The notes under the pieces are model-generated. The model ran no database searches. It was not told the DNA's origin and saw only the letters and a list, made by a program, of their open reading frames with translations. The position numbers were made by a program, and so were the translations under genes. Source: Phreatobacter sp. (GTDB lineage: Bacteria; Pseudomonadota; Alphaproteobacteria; Rhizobiales; Phreatobacteraceae). From it: 64,000 bases of DNA. Shown piece after piece: positions 35,035 through 43,549 of the stretch. Within the stretch, counting starts at the first letter, position 1. Each line of letters opens with the position of its first letter. The DNA lies in NCBI RefSeq assembly GCF_030691135.1, contig NZ_JAUYFA010000085.1, positions 124,001 to 188,000 of the forward strand. Reading direction: 5' to 3'.

Positions 35035-35916
35035 ATGGACCTTCACGTTCGCCATGTCACCACCTACCGATATGCCGGAGCTGTCCAGTTCGGCCCGCAC
35101 AAGCTGATGCTCCGGCCGCGGGACAGCTTCGACATGCGGATCCTCGACACGCAGATCGAGATCTTTCCGCGGGCCGAGCTGCACTGGTCGCACGACGTCT
35201 ATGGCAACACCGTCGCCGTAGCGACCTTCGCCGACAAGGCCGACCGGCTGGAGATCACCAGCGGGCTCGTGCTGCGCCGCTACGCCTCGGCCTTCCCGCG
35301 CGGGCGCACCTCGGCGAGCGCCCTGTTCGTTCCCCACTATGCCGACGGCGAGCGCATCGTCCTGCAGCCCTTCATGACGCCGGCCACCGGCGACGACGAG
35401 GGCGTGCTGGCCGCCTGGATCGCCGAGGTCCTGTCGCAGGGCGCCGCCGACGAGGACCCGCTGGCACGCCTGTCCCGCCATATCCATTCCGGCTTCGGCT
35501 ATTCCGTCCGGTTCGAGGAGGGGACGCAGGCGCCGTCCCGGACCCTGTCGGTCCGGTCGGGGTCCTGCCGCGACCTCGCCTGGCTCTTCATCGAGGCCGT
35601 GCGGCGCCTCGGCTATGGCGCCCGCTTCGTCAGCGGCTATCTTCACAACAGCGCCAACGACGATCCGTCGAACCGGGCCGCGGTCGGGTTGACCCATGCC
35701 TGGGCCGAGGTCTTCGTTCCCGGCGACGGATGGGTCGAGTTCGATCCGACCAACGCCCTGGTGGCCGATCCCCACCTGATCCGCGTCGCGGTGGCGCGGG
35801 TGCCCTGGGATGCCTCGCCGGTGGCGGGTAGTTTCGTCGGGCCCGTCGGCGCGCAGATCAGCCTGTCGGTGGGCGTCGACATCGCCAGCACCCAGACCTA
35901 TTCGAACGTCGCCTGA
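35035..35916 (+). CDS. Transglutaminase family protein with N-terminal beta domain
   Basis: The 293-residue protein has the bacterial transglutaminase-like N-terminal region (HVTTYRYAGAVQFGPHKLML) and a catalytic core with Cys178 in SVRSGSCRDLAWL, His221 in GLTHAWAEVF and Asp237 in WVEFDPTNA, so the triad is intact, unlike the protein at 31559. Such genes often travel with other stress or peptidoglycan genes. The start is at MDLHVRHVTTYRY, as in relatives. It is convergent with the kinase-like gene, with 13 bp between the stops. Confidence 0.9.
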   Translation: MDLHVRHVTTYRYAGAVQFGPHKLMLRPRDSFDMRILDTQIEIFPRAELHWSHDVYGNTVAVATFADKADRLEITSGLVLRRYASAFPRGRTSASALFVPHYADGERIVLQPFMTPATGDDEGVLAAWIAEVLSQGAADEDPLARLSRHIHSGFGYSVRFEEGTQAPSRTLSVRSGSCRDLAWLFIEAVRRLGYGARFVSGYLHNSANDDPSNRAAVGLTHAWAEVFVPGDGWVEFDPTNALVADPHLIRVAVARVPWDASPVAGSFVGPVGAQISLSVGVDIASTQTYSNVA

Positions 35917-35929
35917 CGGCCTGAACCGC

Positions 35930-37579
35930 TCAGAGCGGCACGTCCCAGCGGCCGACGCTCGTCCCGGCCGCATCTTCCGTCCGTGTCGCACCGATCTGCC
36001 GAAGGAGGCCGAGGCCGATCTTCGTCTCCACCGCGCCCATGCGGCGGTCGTCGGTGATGACGGAGAGGATGAGATGTCCCGCGCGACCGCAGGTGATCTC
36101 CACCGCCACATGGTCGGCATGACCATCCTGCATCGCGTGGGATGCGATCTCGACGACGAGCAGGCCGAGAGGGATGGCCCGGTCGACGACGAGCGCGACA
36201 TCCTCGGGCGCGACCGCCGAGATCCATGGCCTGCCCGCCTGCATCAGGCCGTTCAGCATGCCGCAGACTTCGTCGAGGAACGGCCTCAGTTCGACCGGGC
36301 GCATCTCGCCCAGCGCCAAGGCGTGACGATAGGCGCTCGACAGCACCTGCACCTTGGCCTCGATCGCGGCGAGAACCGGCCGATGCGCGGCGTCCTGCTG
36401 CCGGCGCGCCAGACTGATATAACTCTGTACCACCTGCAGGCTATTCTTCACGCGGTGGTGCAACTCCCGCACCAGGTGGCGGTTGGCGCCGATGGTGAGG
36501 TTCAGTTTCTCCACCCGCTCGGCCTGGTCGGTGACCAGGGCGTTGAAGGCTTCCGACACCCGCCGCATGTCGTCCGGCATGGTCGGCTCGACCGGCGCGA
36601 GCCGTGGCTGCTGGGACGCCCGTGCGACCGCAGCCGCTTCGATGCCCCGTATCCAGCGGACGATGTTCGAGTCGATCGCCAGCGAATAGACGGCGAAAAG
36701 CACCGTCAGCGTGACGAGGGGCGTCAGCAGGAGGGCGATGAACTGCAGGAAGGCCGCCCGTTCGGCCTGCTGGTCGAAACGGGCGAGAACATAAAGATCG
36801 GGCTCCGCCACCAGCTGCGAGCCGTAGGTCGCGGTCATCCCGGACCGGCTGGCGGAGACCCATCTCTGGAGCTGTGGACCGCTGCGCCCTTCGACCGGCA
36901 GCCAGCTCATGTCGTCCTCGTTGACGCCGCGGGCCACGACCACCTCCGATGAATCGCGCACGATGCCGACGGTGACACCGGGATTGACGGTTCCGAGGTC
37001 GAAGGCGCGATCGATGATGTCGGCGCTGACCAGCAGCAGCGATTCCATCACCTGGTTGTGCGGTCCGTTGGCGCGCCTGGCATAGATGACCATGAACCGC
37101 CGCGCGCCGAGCAGGATCACGCCGTAGCTGGTATCGGCGAGCTCGGCGCCGATCCAGGTCGCGGTGCGTGTGCGGGTGCGGTAGGTCTCGATCACCCCGC
37201 GGATCTCCTCCGCCGAGACGATGTCGTCCTGGCTCGCGCTGCAGCCAGGCCTCTCGCCCGCCCGGATGGCAATGGCACTGACGCCGAGATTGTCGCCGAC
37301 GATGCGGCGAGCGATGGCGAGGCATTGCTCCGCTGAAGCGTCGACGGCTGCGACGCTGGCCGTCGCCGCCAGCACGACGCGGAGCGACTCCCGGTACCAG
37401 ACGCGGGTCCTGACCGCGAAGTGTCCGACCGTCTGCAACTGGGACGCCTCGATCGAGGACAGGACCGAGCGATAGGTCGCCACCGCCGTCACCGCCGTAA
37501 TCACGGCGATGGGAACGATGACGAGGACCATCAAGGCGAGAAGGCGGCCCCTGACGGTGCGGAATGCGGTGACGTTCAT
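35930..37579 (-). CDS. PhyK-like HisKA_2 sensor kinase with unusual ATPase domain
   Basis: The 549-residue protein has an N-terminal membrane helix (12-34), a periplasmic sensor region (about 40-270), a second helix (about 278-300), a linker, and a HisKA_2 dimerisation domain with H-box ELHHRVKNSLQVVQSYISLA, His375. Proteins with this box phosphorylate PhyR in the general stress response. The ATPase part is atypical: the N-box position reads EIASHAMQDG (477-486) without the usual Asn, and the G1 box reads ITDDRRMG in place of DxGxG, though IGLGLLRQI keeps the G2-like pattern. It lies 5 bp after ecfG, so it is the third gene of the nepR-ecfG operon. It may be a weak kinase or a phosphatase. 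Confidence 0.85.
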   Translation of the reverse strand: MNVTAFRTVRGRLLALMVLVIVPIAVITAVTAVATYRSVLSSIEASQLQTVGHFAVRTRVWYRESLRVVLAATASVAAVDASAEQCLAIARRIVGDNLGVSAIAIRAGERPGCSASQDDIVSAEEIRGVIETYRTRTRTATWIGAELADTSYGVILLGARRFMVIYARRANGPHNQVMESLLLVSADIIDRAFDLGTVNPGVTVGIVRDSSEVVVARGVNEDDMSWLPVEGRSGPQLQRWVSASRSGMTATYGSQLVAEPDLYVLARFDQQAERAAFLQFIALLLTPLVTLTVLFAVYSLAIDSNIVRWIRGIEAAAVARASQQPRLAPVEPTMPDDMRRVSEAFNALVTDQAERVEKLNLTIGANRHLVRELHHRVKNSLQVVQSYISLARRQQDAAHRPVLAAIEAKVQVLSSAYRHALALGEMRPVELRPFLDEVCGMLNGLMQAGRPWISAVAPEDVALVVDRAIPLGLLVVEIASHAMQDGHADHVAVEITCGRAGHLILSVITDDRRMGAVETKIGLGLLRQIGATRTEDAAGTSVGRWDVPL

Positions 37580-37584
37580 CGCGC

Positions 37585-38145
37585 TCAGGTACGTGCCATA
37601 TCCGCGGGAGATTGATGGGTGACGGCGACCGTGTTCCGGTCCGGTCCGATCTCGTCGACACTGGTGATCCCCAGCAGATCGGCGAGCTTGGCACGGGCCC
37701 TGTTGACGCGGCTCTTGATAGTTCCGACGGCGACGCCGCAGATCTCGGCCGCTTCTTCATAAGAGAGGCCGCTGGCGCCCACCATGATGAGGACTTCGCG
37801 GTGCTCCTCCGACAGCTTGGCGAGGGCGACGCGGAAATCGGCGAGGTCGAGCGCGCTTTCCTGTTCGCCCGAGACCGTCAGGCGCTGGGCATAGGTGCCG
37901 TCGCTGTCCTGAACCTCGCGGCCGCGCTTGCGATAGAGCGAGTAGTAGGTGTTCCGCAGGATGGTGAAGAGCCAGGCCCGCAGGCTGGTGCCCGGCTGGA
38001 ACTTCTCCGAATTGCCCCAGGCCTTGAGCATGGTTTCCTGAACGAGGTCGTCGGCCTGCTGCACGGAGCCGCAGAGCGACACCGCGAAAGCTCGCAGGTT
38101 GGACAGTTCGGCGATGAGGCCCTCGCGGAATTCGTCACTGGCCAT
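37585..38145 (-). CDS. ecfG: EcfG, general stress response sigma factor
   Basis: The 186-residue ECF sigma factor has region 2 (LCGSVQQADDLVQETMLKAW through WLFTILRNTYYSLYRK) and region 4 (LSEEHREVLIMVGASGLSYEEAAEICGVAVGTIKSRVNRAR), with wording typical of the EcfG group. It directs RNA polymerase to GGAAC-N16/17-CGTT promoters when released from NepR. It overlaps nepR by 11 bp and precedes the kinase-like gene by 5 bp. The upstream promoter is itself of EcfG type, which predicts positive autoregulation. Confidence 0.96.
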   Translation of the reverse strand: MASDEFREGLIAELSNLRAFAVSLCGSVQQADDLVQETMLKAWGNSEKFQPGTSLRAWLFTILRNTYYSLYRKRGREVQDSDGTYAQRLTVSGEQESALDLADFRVALAKLSEEHREVLIMVGASGLSYEEAAEICGVAVGTIKSRVNRARAKLADLLGITSVDEIGPDRNTVAVTHQSPADMART

Positions 38146-38332
38146 CGCGCCGCTCCTTCGCTTCGAGCTCGGCGAGCAGCACGAGGAAGCGATCGGGAAC
38201 CGGCGCCTGGATCAGGTCGTCGTAATGGGCCTTGAGCGACTTGCCGATCGCCTCCTGGATGCGCGGGTCGAGGACGATGTCCGCCGCATCCTTGTCCTCG
38301 CTCTTGTCTTCGTGGTCCGGCATCTCACCCAT
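38135..38332 (-). CDS. nepR: NepR anti-sigma factor
   Basis: The 65-residue protein carries the NepR signature: RIQEAIGKSLKAHYDDLI followed by APVPDRFLVLLAELE, two helices that clamp EcfG. An acidic tail precedes it. Phosphorylated PhyR sequesters NepR and frees EcfG. AGGGAG lies six bases before the ATG at 38332 (MGEMPDHED). It overlaps ecfG by 11 bp, so anti-sigma and sigma are translated together. Confidence 0.95.
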   Translation of the reverse strand: MGEMPDHEDKSEDKDAADIVLDPRIQEAIGKSLKAHYDDLIQAPVPDRFLVLLAELEAKERRDGQ

Positions 38333-38379
38333 CGAGCTCTCCCTACACGCCTCGTGAGCGCGCGCCTGATCCAACCCAG

Positions 38380-38404
38380 AACGTGCGTCCCAGTGAATGG
38401 TTCC
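38380..38404 (-). promoter_or_regulatory. EcfG promoter of nepR-ecfG, quasi-palindromic
   Basis: On the minus strand GGAACC (38404-38399), 15 bases, CGTT (38383-38380), no mismatch, about 48 bp before nepR. On the plus strand the same bases read AGAAC (38378-38382), 16 bases, GGTT (38399-38402), a site with two mismatches facing phyR, whose ATG is about 80 bp on. An A-rich patch lies between this element and phyR. Confidence 0.82.
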
Positions 38405-38482
38405 TGCCAAAACAAAAAATAAAAAACTTGCCAAACCAAAGGGTTCCGCGCTGGTTTGAGGCATATTCGACAGGAGTGAAGA

Positions 38483-39280
38483 ATGACAATCGCTGCGGAA
38501 ATCGCACCGCATCTCCCCTATCTGCGCCGCTTCGCGCGGGCCCTGAACGGCACGCAGGCCGGAGGCGATTCCTATGTCGTCGCCACCCTCGAGGCACTGG
38601 TCGCCGACCCCTCGACCTTTCCCCGCGGCGTTCCCGCCCGCATCGCGCTTTATCGCATCTTCCTCAAGCTGTGGTCGTCCATGCCGGTGAACATGGCCGC
38701 GGCCCGGGGCGGCGGGGCGCGTCAGGGAGCGGTCGAACGCAACCTGGAAGCGCTGACGCCGCGGCCGCGCCAGGCCTTCCTGCTGCGGACCGTCGAAGGC
38801 TTCGCTCTCCAGGACGTCGCGGCGGTCCTCGACGTCGACACGGAGGCGGCGGCAGCGCTGGTGGAACAGGCTGGTCGCGAGATCGCCGAGCAGGTCGCCA
38901 CCGACGTCCTCATCATCGAGGACGAGCCGATCATTGCCCTCGACATCGAGACCCTGGTCCAGGAGCTCGGCCATTCGGTGACCGGCATCGCCCGCACCCA
39001 CAAGGAAGCCGTGGCGCTGGTCAAGCAGAAGCGTCCGGGTCTCGTCCTCGCCGATATCCAGCTCGCGGACGGCTCGTCCGGCCTGGAGGCTGTCGCCGAG
39101 ATCCTCGAGACCATCGATCTGCCGGTCATCTTCATCACCGCCTATCCCGAGCGGCTGCTGACCGGGGACCGGCCGGAGCCGGCCTTCCTGATCACCAAGC
39201 CCTTCCAGCCCGAGGCGGTGAAGGCGGCGATCAGCCAGGCGCTGTTTTTCGATCGTCGCTCGGAGCGCAAGGTCGCCTGA
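38483..39280 (+). CDS. phyR: PhyR, anti-anti-sigma response regulator
   Basis: The 265-residue protein has an N-terminal ECF-sigma-like domain (residues 1-135; APHLPYLRRFARALNG is the region 2 mimic, LTPRPRQAFLLRTVEGFA the region 4 mimic) and a C-terminal receiver domain with EDEP (146-149), the phosphorylated Asp191 in LVLADIQLADGSSG and Lys239 in TKPFQPE. On phosphorylation it binds NepR and frees EcfG. AGGAG precedes the ATG. It is divergent from nepR-ecfG, the usual arrangement. Confidence 0.97.
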   Translation: MTIAAEIAPHLPYLRRFARALNGTQAGGDSYVVATLEALVADPSTFPRGVPARIALYRIFLKLWSSMPVNMAAARGGGARQGAVERNLEALTPRPRQAFLLRTVEGFALQDVAAVLDVDTEAAAALVEQAGREIAEQVATDVLIIEDEPIIALDIETLVQELGHSVTGIARTHKEAVALVKQKRPGLVLADIQLADGSSGLEAVAEILETIDLPVIFITAYPERLLTGDRPEPAFLITKPFQPEAVKAAISQALFFDRRSERKVA

Positions 39281-39310
39281 ACCGAAAGACCGGTGCCGCC
39301 GGAATTCGAC

Positions 39311-39339
39311 ATGCCGCGGGGGAACTTTCCTCGCGGCAT
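39311..39339. terminator. Hairpin between phyR and racemase gene
   Basis: ATGCCGCG (39311-39318) pairs with CGCGGCAT (39332-39339) around a 13-nt loop. There is no U-tract. Its position between convergent genes suggests a transcript end for both. Confidence 0.5.
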
Positions 39340-39368
39340 CATGTTGTCAGCGCACGCTCCTGATCCGG

Positions 39369-40028
39369 CTAGGTGGAATGGCTGGACCACCCGGCCCGTC
39401 GGGCCGCCAGCCTCACCGCGGCCGGGACCGGTTCGATGATCGGCACCGTCAGGCTGTGGGCGATCGCCCTTGCCGCGACGGCGAGCGGGCCGCCGCCGAT
39501 GACGAGGGCCTGCGCCCCCATCTCCTGCACCGCCCGCTCGCAGGCCTCCCGCAGGGCGTCGGCGAGGCCCTGCCGGTTCCCCATGACCTGATGGACGTCG
39601 CCCTCCGTCAGCGCGGTGCCGAGAAAGAGGTCGCCGTGCCCATAGGCCTCGGCGCGCTCGGCGATCGCCGGTGCGAGTTCGGGCGTCGTCGTCACCACCG
39701 CGAACCGGCCGTGCCGGGCCGCCTCGGCCATCCCGGCCTCGGCGATGCCGGTCACCGGCACCGCGACCGACTGGCGCAGATCCGACAGGGCGGGATCGCC
39801 GAAGGCGGCGATGATGATGCCCTGATAGCCGAAGGGCGGGCGACCGGCGATCAGGGCGTTGACGGCCTGCCGGCCGATCTCCAGTGCCGTCGGCCCGGTG
39901 ATCAGCGGAACGCCGAAGGGCGCCGACAGGCCGTCGATCTCGACAGACGGCATGCTTTCGCGCGCAATGCCGACCATGGCCGCAGTGGTGGCCTGGCTGG
40001 TATTGGGATTGATCAGCAGAAGGCGCAT
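39369..40028 (-). CDS. Asp/Glu/hydantoin racemase-superfamily protein lacking both Cys
   Basis: The 219-residue protein has the fold markers of hydantoin/allantoin racemases: LLINPNTSQATTAAM at the start, AAFGDPALSDLRQS in the middle and ALVIGGGPLA near residue 180. Active racemases have Cys at both positions (ACFGDPG and GCAGM); here they read Ala and Gly. I recall a subgroup with AAFGDPG and GGGPLA, so this may be a consistent, non-racemase subfamily. The ATG overlaps the stop of the deacetylase gene (TGATG), so the two are coupled. Confidence 0.8.
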   Translation of the reverse strand: MRLLLINPNTSQATTAAMVGIARESMPSVEIDGLSAPFGVPLITGPTALEIGRQAVNALIAGRPPFGYQGIIIAAFGDPALSDLRQSVAVPVTGIAEAGMAEAARHGRFAVVTTTPELAPAIAERAEAYGHGDLFLGTALTEGDVHQVMGNRQGLADALREACERAVQEMGAQALVIGGGPLAVAARAIAHSLTVPIIEPVPAAVRLAARRAGWSSHST

Positions 40029-41002
40029 CACGACCCCGCCGGAACGGCTGCGGCGAAGGCCTCCGCGATCGCCGCGCGCGGTGCCACCCAGACCCGGTCG
40101 CCGAGGCCGGCGAGGCGGTCGAGAACCCGGGAGAAGGCGGCGAACCGTCCGGGGCGGCCGACGATCCGCAGGTGATAGCCGATATTGAGGAGGCGCGGCC
40201 TGCCGCGCGCCGCTTCCGCCAGCAGCACCTCCAGCGCATCGTCGATATAGTCGACCATGTCGCCGGCGCGCACGAAGCCGTTGGGATGGAAGAACTTCAT
40301 GTCGTTGGAATCCAGCGCATAGGGCACCACCACCAGCGGCCGGGCCCCGGACAGGTCCCAGTAGGGCAGGTCGTCGTCGAAGGCGTTGGACGTATAGGCG
40401 AACCCGCGCTCGATCAGGAGGCCGCGGGTCCAGGCGCTTTCGGCGCCGCGGCAGAAGAAGCCGGCGGGGCTGTCGCCGCCCGCCGCTGTCATCGCCGCGA
40501 TGCAGCGGTCGAGATCGGCGGCCTCGTCCTCGCGGCTGCGATAATCGGCATGCGGCCGCCAGAGCCAGCCGTGGACGGCCGCCTCGTGACCGCGGGATAG
40601 CGCCGCCGCCAGCAGGGCCGGGGAGCGCGCCACCGCCCGCCCGCAGCACAGATAGGTCGCCTGCATCCCGCGCATCTCTAGGGCCTCCAGCATGCGCCAG
40701 AACCCGGCGCGCGTGCCATAGGCGAAGATCTGCTCCTGGCCGGGGTCGCGGGTGCCGGGCTCCACGACGCTGATCACCTCGCCCATGCGCTCGCTCACCG
40801 GATCGCCGTCGCCCACCTGCCATTCCGCCCCTTCCTCGAGGTTGATGTTGAGCGAGACGGCGAGGCGCGCGCCGTTGGGCCAGCGCAGGTCGGGCCATTG
40901 CCCGCCATAGCCGGTGAGGTCACGGCCGTTCTCGCCGTGGCCGGTCGGCATGACCGCGCCCGCGGCGGTGCCGCGGCCCGGCCGGCCTGCGGTCGATGTC
41001 AT
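40028..41002 (-). CDS. PuuE-like polysaccharide deacetylase/allantoinase-type protein
   Basis: The 324-residue protein is of the NodB-fold group that includes cofactor-free allantoinase PuuE: LTGYGGQWPDLRWPNGARLAVSL at the start, FAYGTRAGFWRMLE and HEAAVHGWLWRPH with the conserved His residues, then NIGYHLRIVGRPGR. Such enzymes hydrolyse cyclic amides such as allantoin. GGAGG lies six bases before the chosen ATG. It is coupled to the racemase-like gene and divergent from a transporter operon that contains a second PuuE-like gene. Confidence 0.85.
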   Translation of the reverse strand: MTSTAGRPGRGTAAGAVMPTGHGENGRDLTGYGGQWPDLRWPNGARLAVSLNINLEEGAEWQVGDGDPVSERMGEVISVVEPGTRDPGQEQIFAYGTRAGFWRMLEALEMRGMQATYLCCGRAVARSPALLAAALSRGHEAAVHGWLWRPHADYRSREDEAADLDRCIAAMTAAGGDSPAGFFCRGAESAWTRGLLIERGFAYTSNAFDDDLPYWDLSGARPLVVVPYALDSNDMKFFHPNGFVRAGDMVDYIDDALEVLLAEAARGRPRLLNIGYHLRIVGRPGRFAAFSRVLDRLAGLGDRVWVAPRAAIAEAFAAAVPAGS

Positions 41003-41366
41003 GGCAATCCTCCAGGATGTGGGTCCGGCGCCGCGGCCTGCCCGATCCGGTGGCAGCAAGACATGTGCCGCCGGCCCGAAGGCCGAAACTATTGGATCAC
41101 AAAATAGGCAAGAACAAAAAAAGTGCAGGGCAGTGGTGAAAAATGCAGCATTTAGCAGGCTCTCGCTGGAGAATTCCGATGCCGCTGGGACGAACGCCGT
41201 ATCGGGCGACGGGGATGGTGCATGGTCGCGTGCATACACATTGTCGATGCCCTGACCGCGAACGGGGCCGGACGATGCCTCCGGGCCGGCCCCCGGGGCT
41301 GCCGCTGCGGCACTTGGCATAACGGTTGCTGGCTCACGGGGAACAGTTCCGGAGATCCTCCCCTCG
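41003..41366. promoter_or_regulatory. 364-bp divergent control region with operator-like site
   Basis: No gene is evident between the divergent deacetylase and transporter operons. An AT-rich patch at about 41085-41160 stands out from the GC-rich surroundings. It contains TATTGGATCACAAAATA (41090-41106), whose ends are inverted repeats and whose core resembles operators of FCD-type GntR regulators. I infer that a GntR-like factor encoded elsewhere controls both operons. Confidence 0.35.
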
Positions 41367-42476
41367 ATGGCATCCCAGCAAACCGCGACGGTCCAGGCCG
41401 CGCAGCCCCTGACGCTGGACGGCGTGACCCACAGCTATGGGACGGGCTTTGCCGTCGACAACGTGACGCTCGAGGTCAAGGGCGGCGAACTCGTCGCCCT
41501 GCTCGGCCCGTCGGGCTGCGGCAAGACCACGCTCCTGCGCATCGTCGCCGGTTTCATCTCCCAGACCAACGGCAAGGTGATCATCGGCGACCGGTCGATC
41601 GACGAACTGCCGCCGAACCGCCGTGAGATCGGCATCGTCTTCCAGAATTACGCGCTGTTTCCCCACATGACCGTGGCGGAGAACATCGCCTACGGCCTCG
41701 CGGCCCGCGGCGAGAGCCGTGCGGTCCAGGCCGATCGCGTCGCCGAAATGCTGGCGACCGTGCGCATGGAAGGCTTCGCCGACCGCAAGCCGCGGCAATT
41801 GTCCGGTGGCCAGCAGCAGCGCGTGGCGCTCGCCCGGGCCCTCGCCATCCGCCCGCGCATCCTGCTTCTCGACGAGCCCTTCGCCGCCCTCGACAAGAAC
41901 CTGCGCCTCGACATGCAGATCGAGATCAAGCGCCTGCAGCGCCAGTTCTCCCTCACCGCCATCATGGTGACGCACGACCAGGACGAGGCCATGTCCATTG
42001 CCGACCGCATCGCGGTGATGAGCCACGGCAAGATCGAGCAGCTGGGTTCGCCGGTCGAGATCTACGACGAGCCGGCTACGCTCTTCGTCAACAATTTCAT
42101 CGGCTCCAGCAACCTTCTGAAGGGCCGCGTCGAAGCCATCGGGCCCGAGGGCTACCGGGTCGCGCTGGAGTCCGGCGCGGTCTGGAAGCTGACTTCGAAG
42201 GGCCGCTTCGAGGCCGGCGCGCCGGTGCTCGTCTCCGTCCGTCCCGAACAGATGGTGCTCGCCGACGAGGCCGCGCCGGACCGTCTCCCCGTCGCCCTGA
42301 AGCTCAGCCTGCCGATTGGCGGCGCGCTGATCCACGACGCCACCGCCGCCGGCGGCGAAGCCATGAAGATCGCCATGCCGCGCCGCCCCGGTGCGCTGTC
42401 GACCGGCCCTGGGACGGCTTTCGCGGCATTGGCCCCGCATGCCCGTCCCTCCCTCTTTCCCGCAGCATCGTCCTGA
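41367..42476 (+). CDS. Polyamine-type ABC transporter ATP-binding protein
   Basis: The 369-residue PotA-like ATPase has Walker A GPSGCGKTT, Q-loop FQNYALFPHMT, signature LSGGQQQR and Walker B RILLLDEPFAALD. The C-terminal TOBE domain starts after FIGSSNLLKGRV. It is the first of six genes in the same direction with short gaps: ATPase, binding protein, two permeases, a deacetylase and a beta-propeller. The transported substrate is probably an amide or ureide compound, judged from the neighbours. Confidence 0.93.
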   Translation: MASQQTATVQAAQPLTLDGVTHSYGTGFAVDNVTLEVKGGELVALLGPSGCGKTTLLRIVAGFISQTNGKVIIGDRSIDELPPNRREIGIVFQNYALFPHMTVAENIAYGLAARGESRAVQADRVAEMLATVRMEGFADRKPRQLSGGQQQRVALARALAIRPRILLLDEPFAALDKNLRLDMQIEIKRLQRQFSLTAIMVTHDQDEAMSIADRIAVMSHGKIEQLGSPVEIYDEPATLFVNNFIGSSNLLKGRVEAIGPEGYRVALESGAVWKLTSKGRFEAGAPVLVSVRPEQMVLADEAAPDRLPVALKLSLPIGGALIHDATAAGGEAMKIAMPRRPGALSTGPGTAFAALAPHARPSLFPAASS

Positions 42477-42508
42477 GCCCTGACCGGCCGTTCCCGAGGA
42501 GTTCCCGC

Positions 42509-43537
42509 ATGACCAAGCTCAATCGTCGCGACATTCTGGCCGGCGCCGGCGCGCTCGGCCTCGCCGGCCTCATACCAGGTGCCGCCCGCGCTTCGGGAAG
42601 CGTCACCGCCGCCATCTATCCCGGCACCTGGGAGGAGGCCTATCGCGCCGTCGTCGCCCCGGCGCTGAAGAAGGCCGCCAATGTCGACATCGCCTTCGAT
42701 GCCCTCTTCGCCGTCGACCAGGTCGCCAAGGTCCGCGCCGCCCGCGGCGTGCCGCCTTTCGACTGCTTCGTGCTCGATCCGGGCCCGGCCGCCGCCGCTC
42801 GTGCCGCTGGTCTGTTCGAGCCCGTCGACATCACCAAGCTGTCCAATGCGCCGAAGGTGCCGGCCGGCCTGATCACCTCCCACGCCGTCACCTGCAATGC
42901 CCAAGTGGTCGGCATCGCCTACAATCCGAAGAAGTTCCCGACCGCGCCCAAGTCCTGGACCGACCTGTTCCAGTCGCCCTTCGTCGAGCGCCTCGGCCTC
43001 ACCGGCTTCCAGACCACCTTCGGCACCGTGTCGCTGATCGAGATGTGCAAGGCCTTCGGCGGTTCCGAGGCCAACATGGAGCCGATCTTCACGGAGCTGA
43101 AGAAGGCCGTGTCCAAGGTCGCCGCCGTCGCCGCGCCGGCGGCCATGCCCGGCCTGTTCCAGCAGGGCCAGATCGACGTCATGTACACCAACACCAACAC
43201 GGTCGCGATCCTCAAGGGCCGCGGCGTCGACATCGCCTTCGCCACGCCGGCCTCTGGCGCCATCACGTTCCAGACGACCCTTCACATCGTGAAGGGCGCC
43301 GAGAACATCGCCAACGCCCACAAGTACATCGACACGGCGATCTCGGCCGAGGTGCAGAACCTGCTGCAGCGCAGCCCCTACAACATGATCCCGATCAACA
43401 AGGACGTGACCTTCGTCGACACCCTCGACGTCAAGTCGATCGACGACCTGGCGAAGATGGTCACCCACGACTGGACGAAGATCAATCCGCAGCGGGCCGC
43501 CTGGATCGAGCGGTTCAACAAGGAGATCACGAAGTAA
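42509..43537 (+). CDS. ABC transporter substrate-binding protein, PotD/AfuA type
   Basis: The 342-residue periplasmic binding protein has a Tat-type leader, NRRDILAGAGALGLAGLIPG, so it is probably exported folded. The mature part has the type 2 binding-protein pattern (SVTAAIYPGTWEEAYRAVV, later MYTNTNTVAIL and the AENIANAHKYIDTAIS region common in spermidine-binding relatives). CCGAGGAG precedes the ATG. The ligand cannot be read from sequence. Confidence 0.9.
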   Translation: MTKLNRRDILAGAGALGLAGLIPGAARASGSVTAAIYPGTWEEAYRAVVAPALKKAANVDIAFDALFAVDQVAKVRAARGVPPFDCFVLDPGPAAAARAAGLFEPVDITKLSNAPKVPAGLITSHAVTCNAQVVGIAYNPKKFPTAPKSWTDLFQSPFVERLGLTGFQTTFGTVSLIEMCKAFGGSEANMEPIFTELKKAVSKVAAVAAPAAMPGLFQQGQIDVMYTNTNTVAILKGRGVDIAFATPASGAITFQTTLHIVKGAENIANAHKYIDTAISAEVQNLLQRSPYNMIPINKDVTFVDTLDVKSIDDLAKMVTHDWTKINPQRAAWIERFNKEITK

Positions 43538-43549
43538 GGCGCGCATCCC

